From assembly GCA_002509665.1 (NCBI GenBank), contig DADN01000166.1:11051-17083 (forward strand): a DNA stretch of 6,033 bases. The letters run 5' to 3'. Of the stretch, positions 1 to 3,902 are shown one piece after another. Within the stretch, counting starts at the first letter, position 1. Each line of letters opens with the position of its first letter. Origin of the DNA: Methanobacterium sp. UBA8. GTDB taxonomy: Archaea; Methanobacteriota; Methanobacteria; Methanobacteriales; Methanobacteriaceae. The notes beneath the pieces were generated by a model. It ran no database searches. It saw only the letters and a list, made by a program, of their open reading frames with translations, and was not told where the DNA came from. Both the position numbers and the translations under genes were made by a program.

Positions 1-660
1 GCATTTGGGACTATAATTGGAGTTACAATGCGGTCTGGAAATACTTCAAAAAAGTTTTCAACGGTTATAACTATAAGTTGTGGCATGGGGATGTTTATTT
101 TAACATATATGTCCTTATATTTTGATACAATTTACAAAGCGATAATTGAATATAATTCAATTATATTCATGGCTGTATCTTTTATAATGATATTTACAGG
201 TTTAACAGCTGTTAAAATGTGGAAAATACGTCCAAAAAATAGTAAAAAATTGGGAAAATTGTTTCTGTGTACACTTTTTCCCTGCTGTTGGGGGGCAGTT
301 TTAACTACAATTGTGTTAATATATCCTCTGAAAGAAATTTCTATAATATATGCAAGTTTAATCACAGCTATCTTTTTGAGTGTAACTATATTGGTGTTCT
401 ATTTCACATCTGGGACTATAATAAAGACTCCTAAAATACGTTGTTCTGTTTTGTTGGCTAATTCTATCCTTTTTATTGGATTTTGCTATTTAATATTGGC
501 TATTGCAGTTCCTAATATAACTTCTATTTTTAAGTCTCAAATGAGCCCTATAAGTGTACCATCTGTTGAAACGTTGATTTATGCAGTGATTTGCGCACTT
601 ATACTGATTTTTATTGGGTTTTATTTGGCTAAAAAAAGGAGTTTTTTGATACAAAAATAA
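1..660 (+). CDS. DUF2162-family putative transporter membrane protein (5' end outside the window)
   Basis: The reading frame is open from base 1. An internal ATG at 28 has a possible GGAG five bases upstream, but the nine codons before it are also hydrophobic and open, so the gene most likely begins before the window. The visible part (about 219 residues) has roughly six hydrophobic segments; counted from the ATG they are at about 10-32, 44-65, 78-101, 104-127, 138-162 and 185-204. A short basic tail ends the protein. A Phe-Pro-Cys-Cys motif at residues 84-87, inside the third segment, resembles the conserved Pro-Cys-Cys of DUF2162, a family of predicted archaeal and bacterial membrane transporters with no proven substrate. 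The position directly before ExbB-like and DUF2149 genes supports this family call. The stop codon touches the next gene's leader, with 13 nt to its ATG, so co-transcription is very likely. Substrate is unknown; a metal or corrinoid role is inferred only from the neighbourhood. Confidence 0.72.
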   Translation, partial: AFGTIIGVTMRSGNTSKKFSTVITISCGMGMFILTYMSLYFDTIYKAIIEYNSIIFMAVSFIMIFTGLTAVKMWKIRPKNSKKLGKLFLCTLFPCCWGAVLTTIVLIYPLKEISIIYASLITAIFLSVTILVFYFTSGTIIKTPKIRCSVLLANSILFIGFCYLILAIAVPNITSIFKSQMSPISVPSVETLIYAVICALILIFIGFYLAKKRSFLIQK

Positions 661-662
661 AT

Positions 663-670
663 GAGGTGAT
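663..670 (+). promoter_or_regulatory. Ribosome binding site of the ExbB-like gene
   Basis: GAGGTGAT matches the archaeal anti-Shine-Dalgarno sequence over eight bases and ends three bases before the ATG at 674. An ATG at 661 overlaps the site, so 674 is the better start. Confidence 0.7.
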
Positions 671-673
671 TCA

Positions 674-1342
674 ATGGTTACAATTCCTGGAAGTGAAATG
701 TTGAGCGCAGCTTTGCATGTTATATCACAAAGTCTTCTTATACCGGTTATTATAGGTTTACTTGCCTTCATGGTTTATGCAATAATTAGTTTTGGAGGAC
801 TGCTCTCAGAATATTCGGGTAGGGTTAAATTTGATGTTGGGGATGTTAAAAAGATTATAAAAGATTTTTCAAACCCCGGCACACCGGAACATGTACTGGA
901 AGTGATTGAAAAGAGTAATTTATCTGAAAATAATAAGGAAATACTGATAAGTATTGTAGAATCTGATGATATAGGCTTAAAATCAAGGGAATCCCTTGCA
1001 AGGAAGTTAATTGAAAATGAAGAATATAAAATAGCTAAAAGCCTTGAAAAAACAGACATTGTCACAAGACTTGGCCCAACCCTTGGACTTATGGGTACAT
1101 TAATACCAATGGGTCCTGGATTAGCAGCTTTAGGCTCTGGTGATATAAACGCTCTTGCACAGGCAATAATAATTGCTTTTGATACTACGGTTGTTGGTAT
1201 AGCTGCAGGAGGTGTTGCATATGTTATTTCAAAGGTTAGAAGAAGATGGTATGAAGATAATCTTTCAACACTTGAAACACTGGCAGAATCTGTTCTGGAG
1301 GTCTTAGAAAATGCTTCGAAAAAACCGGCGCAGATTACTTAA
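674..1342 (+). CDS. MotA/TolQ/ExbB-family proton channel protein
   Basis: This 222-residue protein has the ExbB/TolQ plan: one membrane helix near the N-terminus (about 20-43), a cytoplasmic charged region (about 44-129), and two further helices (about 130-152 and 161-186) forming the conserved channel domain. The second helix holds the family signature [10 protein letters not shown] (133-142). The third holds Phe-Asp-Thr-Thr followed by a Gly/Ala-rich stretch (169-180), equivalent to the Thr-rich ion-path helix of ExbB/TolQ/MotA. Family members conduct protons across the cytoplasmic membrane and pass the energy to a partner protein. A basic stretch (Lys187 to Arg191) follows helix 3 and a C-terminal amphipathic helix ends the protein. 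It sits between a DUF2162 gene and a DUF2149 gene, overlapping the latter by 32 nt, which implies a complex. The start is fixed by GAGGTGAT at 663-670. The energised process is not known; archaea of this type lack an outer membrane, so a TonB/Tol role cannot be assumed. Confidence 0.9.
   Translation: MVTIPGSEMLSAALHVISQSLLIPVIIGLLAFMVYAIISFGGLLSEYSGRVKFDVGDVKKIIKDFSNPGTPEHVLEVIEKSNLSENNKEILISIVESDDIGLKSRESLARKLIENEEYKIAKSLEKTDIVTRLGPTLGLMGTLIPMGPGLAALGSGDINALAQAIIIAFDTTVVGIAAGGVAYVISKVRRRWYEDNLSTLETLAESVLEVLENASKKPAQIT
1297..1302 (+). promoter_or_regulatory. Ribosome binding site inside exbB-like gene that sets the DUF2149 start
   Basis: GGAGGT lies eight bases before the ATG at 1311, inside the 3' end of the ExbB-like gene. 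It supports translation from 1311 despite the 32-nt overlap, and argues against the later in-frame ATG at 1362. Confidence 0.65.
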
Positions 1343-1649
1343 TGCTCAAGAAGAAGATCCAATGGCAGGTACATCTAATTTAGTAGATGCAATGCTCGTT
1401 TTAGCTGTAGGGTTCCTTATATTCCTGGTATTGTCCTGGAACATGCAGGATGTGGTTTTCAGTGATTCAACCCCTGAAGAAAAAAAGCAAACCATGGAAT
1501 CCATGCAAAAAGCAGCAGAAATCCAGCAGGGTAAACAACTAAACAGTACACCACAAAGCCAATCTGGACAAGGAAAAGGTTATGTACAAATGGGAACTGT
1601 ATATAAAGATCCTAGCAGTGGTAAAATGATCATGGTTGAAGGAGGATGA
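1311..1649 (+). CDS. DUF2149 protein, ExbD/TolR-like single-helix partner
   Basis: This 112-residue protein matches the DUF2149 pattern: a short basic cytoplasmic N-terminus (four basic residues in 4-8), a single membrane helix (about 24-42), and an extracytoplasmic tail. The helix begins Asn-Leu-Val-Asp-Ala-Met-Leu-Val-Leu (23-31), which parallels the start of the ExbD/TolR helix (Asp-Val-Met-Leu-Val-Leu) and puts Asp26 at the place of the proton-carrying Asp of ExbD. The tail is short: a Gln/Ser-rich linker (about 46-88), then a closing motif [12 protein letters not shown] (90-101), typical of DUF2149 as I recall it. The folded periplasmic domain of true ExbD is absent. The gene overlaps the ExbB-like gene by 32 nt and has its own GGAGGT at 1297-1302, so the two products are almost certainly made together and probably form a small pmf-driven membrane motor. 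Its last codons are followed by a T-rich terminator-like tract. Confidence 0.85.
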   Translation: MLRKNRRRLLNAQEEDPMAGTSNLVDAMLVLAVGFLIFLVLSWNMQDVVFSDSTPEEKKQTMESMQKAAEIQQGKQLNSTPQSQSGQGKGYVQMGTVYKDPSSGKMIMVEGG

Positions 1650-1666
1650 TTTATTTATTGATAAAA

Positions 1667-1689
1667 TTTCTTTTTTCTACTATTTTTTC
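1667..1689 (+). terminator. T-rich archaeal terminator after the DUF2149 gene
   Basis: Two runs of six T in quick succession lie 18 nt after the DUF2149 stop codon, the usual form of an archaeal intrinsic termination signal. No hairpin is needed or seen. Confidence 0.5.
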
Positions 1690-1703
1690 AATCAAATTGG
1701 AAG

Positions 1704-1712
1704 TTTATAAAG
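1704..1712 (+). promoter_or_regulatory. TATA-like box TTTATAAAG
   Basis: TTTATAAAG fits the archaeal TATA consensus and lies just after the putative terminator. Transcription would begin near 1730-1737. No gene follows closely, so it would give either a long cbiM leader of about 400 nt that contains all three dyads, or a small RNA. This is inferred from the motif only. Confidence 0.3.
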
Positions 1713-1884
1713 AATAGAATAATCATAGACAATATTTTTTAGAGATAGTGGCTTTATTGTAAAATTGTTGGTTCTGGAGCTGTAACTACAGTTTCACACC
1801 TTAAAAAACTTCAGGCTGAATCATATATAGCAAAATTTGCATAGATTTTAATTTTTTTTATTGTCATTGGACTGAAAAGCGCTG

Positions 1885-1924
1885 TTATTACGTTCAATCT
1901 TGAAAAAGATAATTATGTAATACT
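1885..1924 (+). repeat. Long-spaced dyad, copy A (TATTAC, 25 nt, GTAATA)
   Basis: TATTAC at 1886-1891 and its exact reverse complement GTAATA at 1917-1922 are separated by 25 nt. The left half (from 1885) resembles copy B base for base over much of 22 nt, including TTATTAC, AATC and an A-run. It lies upstream of cbiM in the region that would hold operator sites. Confidence 0.55.
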
Positions 1925-1928
1925 TTCT

Positions 1929-1969
1929 TTATTACTTTTAATCGTAAAAAAAGAGTTTTAGTAATACTC
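1929..1969 (+). repeat. Long-spaced dyad, copy B (TATTAC, 25 nt, GTAATA)
   Basis: TATTAC at 1930-1935 and GTAATA at 1961-1966 repeat copy A exactly in arms and spacing, 44 nt further on. The right arm extends to TTTAGTAATACTC (1957-1969), a 13-mer found again exactly in copy C at 2070-2082. It ends ten nt before a TATA-like box. Confidence 0.55.
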
Positions 1970-1978
1970 ATAGAAAAC

Positions 1979-1985
1979 TTTATAT
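1979..1985 (+). promoter_or_regulatory. Candidate TATA box for cbiMN (TTTATAT)
   Basis: TTTATAT preceded by the A-rich GAAAAC is the best-placed archaeal TATA box upstream of cbiM. It would start transcription near 2005-2012 and leave a leader of about 120 nt. Dyad copies A and B would then sit immediately upstream of the promoter and copy C within the leader. Confidence 0.4.
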
Positions 1986-2039
1986 GATCAAAAATAAGAG
2001 GCATAGATGGAGAGTTAAGGGTCATAGAGCGTTAAAATA

Positions 2040-2082
2040 GAGTATTAACTTTCGTCCTCTAAAATTAGGTTTAGTAATACTC
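2040..2082 (+). repeat. Long-spaced dyad, copy C (GAGTATTA, 27 nt, TAATACTC)
   Basis: GAGTATTA at 2040-2047 and its exact reverse complement TAATACTC at 2075-2082 are 27 nt apart. Counted on the common core TATTA/TAATA the spacing is the same 27 nt as in copies A and B. The loop contains a weaker inner pairing (CCT at 2056-2058 with AGG at 2066-2068). The right arm ends 33 nt before the cbiM Shine-Dalgarno site, so this copy could act as DNA operator or as a leader-RNA hairpin. Confidence 0.6.
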
Positions 2083-2115
2083 CATTAACTTAAAAATGAT
2101 CCTTATAAAGAAAAA

Positions 2116-2120
2116 GGAGG
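2116..2120 (+). promoter_or_regulatory. Ribosome binding site of cbiM
   Basis: GGAGG lies ten bases before the ATG at 2131 and supports the start that gives the conserved Met-His-Ile N-terminus of CbiM. Confidence 0.7.
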
Positions 2121-2130
2121 ATTTGAAAAT

Positions 2131-2805
2131 ATGCATATACCAAATGGATTTATACCTTTGTGGCAGTGTGCCATTTATTTTGTTATTCTTATTGTGGCAC
2201 TGTACTTCTCACAGAAATGGGCCAGAAAGAACCTTGATGAAAAGTCAGTTCCTTTAATGGCAGTTTTAGCTGCAGGTATATTTGCTATAATGTCTATGAA
2301 TATTCCTATAGCCTTTGGAACGAGTGGACATATGGTAGGGGGAGCATTAGTTGCACTTGTATTCATGGCCCCTGAAGCAGCGGTTATAATATTTACTTTA
2401 GTACTACTTGTTCAAGGTTTATTCTTCGGAGATGGTGGAATAACAACAATAGGTGCTAACGTGCTTAACATGGGAATTATAGGCGGTTTCGTAGGACTTT
2501 TCACATTTAAAGCCCTGAGAAAATCAATAGGAAAAATACCTGCAATAGCCATAGCATCATGGTTATCTATTTTCTTAGCAGCTGAAGCAGTTGCAGTAGA
2601 AATGTGGCTAGCCGGAACATTCCCGCTTGTACCCGGACTTGAAATGATGGGATTATACCATGCATTAATAGGAATCATCGAAGCAGTCCTAACAGTAGTA
2701 GTAATTATGGGACTTGAAAGTGTAAGGCCTGATTTACTGGCATGGAACCGGAAGAAAAACGTTGAAGAAGTTAAATCTGAATCAATGGAGGCTGCAGCAA
2801 AATGA
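2131..2805 (+). CDS. cbiM: Cobalt ECF transporter substrate-specific membrane protein CbiM
   Basis: This 224-residue polytopic protein is the substrate-binding component of a CbiMNQO-type importer in the cytoplasmic membrane, bringing in Co(II) for corrinoid synthesis (related NikM proteins carry Ni(II)). The mature N-terminus Met-His-Ile-Pro-Asn-Gly gives the conserved His2 whose backbone and side chain bind the metal in this family, which also confirms the start codon. A second conserved His67 lies in Gly-Thr-Ser-Gly-His-Met-Val-Gly-Gly (63-71). Other family marks are [13 protein letters not shown] (98-110) and [10 protein letters not shown] (176-185). The C-terminus is a charged tail (about 207-224). 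The gene overlaps cbiN by four bases (ATGA). Cobalt rather than nickel is favoured by the separate CbiN partner that follows, but specificity cannot be read from the sequence. The dyad array upstream may control it. No cbiQ or cbiO follows. Confidence 0.93.
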   Translation: MHIPNGFIPLWQCAIYFVILIVALYFSQKWARKNLDEKSVPLMAVLAAGIFAIMSMNIPIAFGTSGHMVGGALVALVFMAPEAAVIIFTLVLLVQGLFFGDGGITTIGANVLNMGIIGGFVGLFTFKALRKSIGKIPAIAIASWLSIFLAAEAVAVEMWLAGTFPLVPGLEMMGLYHALIGIIEAVLTVVVIMGLESVRPDLLAWNRKKNVEEVKSESMEAAAK

Positions 2806-3104
2806 GTCCCAAAGACAAAAAACTAGTCCTAGCAGGCTTAGCAATCTGCATAATAATCGCAGTTCTAGCACCGTTTATTGCTTCAAGCAACCCTGACGGG
2901 CTTGAAAAAACTGCAGAAGACGTATCCACAACTGAAGAATCAGGAATTTATGAAGCGCCAATGCCAGATTATACCATACCTTTTTTAGGTGAAGATAATC
3001 CTTACGGTGGAATAATGGCATTGGTTGTGGGAGTTCTAATAACTCTAGGACTTGGATACATCGCAGCTATCTTCTTGAAAAGAAGAAACGCGTCACAACA
3101 ATAA
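2802..3104 (+). CDS. cbiN: Cobalt transport protein CbiN (PDGLE domain)
   Basis: This 100-residue protein has the CbiN layout: an N-terminal membrane helix (about 8-28), an extracytoplasmic loop, and a C-terminal helix (about 69-91) ending in a basic Lys-Arg-Arg. Right after the first helix is Asn-Pro-Asp-Gly-Leu-Glu-Lys (30-36), the signature of the PDGLE domain. CbiN is the small auxiliary subunit that, with CbiM, allows cobalt loading and transport. The loop is acidic (several Glu/Asp between 36 and 66). The start overlaps the cbiM stop as ATGA and has GGAGG at 2787-2791, so translation is coupled. In most clusters cbiQ (transmembrane coupling protein) and cbiO (ATPase) come next; here a T-rich terminator and a convergent gene follow. 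Confidence 0.9.
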   Translation: MSPKDKKLVLAGLAICIIIAVLAPFIASSNPDGLEKTAEDVSTTEESGIYEAPMPDYTIPFLGEDNPYGGIMALVVGVLITLGLGYIAAIFLKRRNASQQ

Positions 3105-3140
3105 AAATAAACCAATTAACTTTCTTTACTTTTTTTATTT
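3101..3140. terminator. Bidirectional termination region between cbiN and the GAF gene
   Basis: Plus-strand T-rich tract at 3121-3140 (including a run of seven T) terminates cbiMN. The A-rich stretch at 3101-3111 gives a T-rich tract on the minus strand shortly after the stop of the convergent GAF gene. This is the usual archaeal T-tract form, with no hairpin. Confidence 0.5.
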
Positions 3141-3729
3141 ACAATAATTTTCCAAGAACAATACCATAAAAGTCAGCGATTTTACCGGTTATTTCTAGAT
3201 CTTTATCTGTATAATCTTCTTTGGGATTACCAAGGACAATTTGACCCGTAAGTTTACCACTTGAAAATACGGGAACAGATAAAAACTGTTTTACAGGGCT
3301 ATGCCCTTCTGGAATTCCATGGGCAGCTTCATGAGTAGTAACATCTTGTGTGCAAAATGATTTTCCCGTGTCCAGTGAATATCCTAGAAGTCCGCCGTAA
3401 GTTCCATCTTTTCTTACTGGAAACCGCGCTTCGCCAATTTCCCTGTACATATCACATTCAGGTGTCATTTTGGTGAATGAAATACCTACGCTGTCCTTAT
3501 TTTCAGGATCTACATAGGCTACATAGCAATATTTGCTTTCAGTTAATTTAGTTGCCTTTTCTAATATGATATCTGAAATTTCTTTAAGAGAAAAAGAGGC
3601 AGGAGCACCTAAAATATCTTGCACGTGGTTTTTATCTTTGCCAAGGACATATGATTCAATAACTTCAATTATAATTCCTCTGGTTTTGCTAGATTTATCT
3701 GGGAATTTTAAGTTTTCTTCACCTTTCAT
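3139..3729 (-). CDS. Stand-alone GAF-domain sensory protein
   Basis: From the ATG at 3729 the product is 196 residues. A GTG at 3744 would add five residues, but the only Shine-Dalgarno-like bases (GGTG, minus 3742-3739) overlap that GTG and lie nine bases before the ATG, so 3729 is preferred. Residues about 45-196 form a GAF domain. The recognisable block is [11 protein letters not shown] (about 112-122), then [12 protein letters not shown] (about 131-142), then Phe-Leu-Ser-Val-Pro-Val and the strand Gly-Gln-Ile-Val-Leu-Gly-Asn-Pro. This is typical of GAF modules fused to histidine kinases in methanogens. Here no kinase, PAS or DNA-binding domain is attached; the N-terminal 40 residues are charged. 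It is predicted cytosolic and would bind a small ligand or sense redox through its few Cys residues (near 68, 93 and 125), but the ligand is unknown. A TATA box on the minus strand (3793-3783) gives it its own promoter. Confidence 0.85.
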   Translation of the reverse strand: MKGEENLKFPDKSSKTRGIIIEVIESYVLGKDKNHVQDILGAPASFSLKEISDIILEKATKLTESKYCYVAYVDPENKDSVGISFTKMTPECDMYREIGEARFPVRKDGTYGGLLGYSLDTGKSFCTQDVTTHEAAHGIPEGHSPVKQFLSVPVFSSGKLTGQIVLGNPKEDYTDKDLEITGKIADFYGIVLGKLL

Positions 3730-3751
3730 TTTTTTCAACACCACATAATGC

Positions 3752-3806
3752 TTACTCTTATTATCTATGTATCATCTATTAATATTTTTTATACAAAAAA
3801 GAGTAA
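3752..3806. repeat. 8-bp inverted repeat flanking the divergent promoter region
   Basis: TTACTCTT (3752-3759) and AAGAGTAA (3799-3806) are exact reverse complements 39 nt apart. They bracket the minus-strand TATA box between the GAF gene and the CrtC-like gene. This could be an operator acting on both genes, or chance in AT-rich DNA. Confidence 0.35.
3783..3793 (-). promoter_or_regulatory. TATA box for the GAF gene (minus strand TATAAAAAATA)
   Basis: On the minus strand the sequence reads TATAAAAAATA, a good archaeal TATA box. Transcription would begin about 25 nt downstream near 3763-3758, leaving a leader of about 30 nt that contains the Shine-Dalgarno-like GGTG before the ATG at 3729. Confidence 0.5.
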
Positions 3807-3890
3807 TAAATAAAGGAAATAATAGGAATAAAGGGGACGAGATCTTGAAAATTGTGAATTACTTGATGAATGGTAGGTAAACTATGATAA

Positions 3891-3899
3891 GGAAGTGAT
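3891..3899 (+). promoter_or_regulatory. Ribosome binding site of the CrtC/AttH-like gene
   Basis: GGAAGTGAT differs in one base from the full GGAGGTGAT and ends three bases before the ATG at 3903, the same spacing as in the ExbB-like gene. It fixes the start. Confidence 0.6.
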
Positions 3900-3902
3900 T
3901 GT

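Larger units (their letters stand above)
1650..2130 (+). other. 481-nt gene-free region between DUF2149 and cbiM
   Basis: No convincing gene is seen on either strand. The region holds a T-rich terminator-like tract just after the upstream operon, a TATA-like box at 1704-1712, a short unexplained reading frame (1749-1844), three copies of a long-spaced dyad (1885-1924, 1929-1969, 2040-2082), a second TATA-like box (1979-1985) and the cbiM ribosome binding site. The two segments beginning TTTAGTAATACTC at 1957 and 2070 also look like diverged duplicates: each has ATGATC 13-14 nt after the shared 13-mer and then an A-rich, GG-ending stretch. Confidence 0.7.

Noticed and set aside
132..1065. Antisense frames on the minus strand across the DUF2162 and ExbB-like genes
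   Set aside because: They lie opposite clear membrane-protein genes, lack ribosome binding sites, and show no family motifs.
1860..1961. Second short frame in phase with the 1749-1844 frame
   Set aside because: It is low-complexity (Leu/Ile/Lys-rich), has no start signal, and is better explained by dyad copies A and B.
1885..2082. CRISPR array
   Set aside because: Only three diverged copies with unequal intervals (44 and 113 nt), no constant repeat and no spacer pattern or cas genes.
2103..2110. TTATAAAG as TATA box for cbiM
   Set aside because: It would place the transcription start at or after the ATG, leaving the good GGAGG ribosome binding site outside the transcript.
1650..2130. Cobalamin riboswitch upstream of cbiM
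   Set aside because: The region lacks the conserved B12-box and the multi-helix architecture, and such riboswitches are not expected in archaea of this kind.
2175..2678. Minus-strand frames inside cbiM
   Set aside because: Shadows of cbiM with no start signals; cbiM has full family motifs across this span.
3844..3879. Possible leader peptide (TTG start, 11 codons) upstream of the CrtC-like gene
   Set aside because: No good ribosome binding site at correct spacing and no regulatory residue pattern; very short frames are common by chance.
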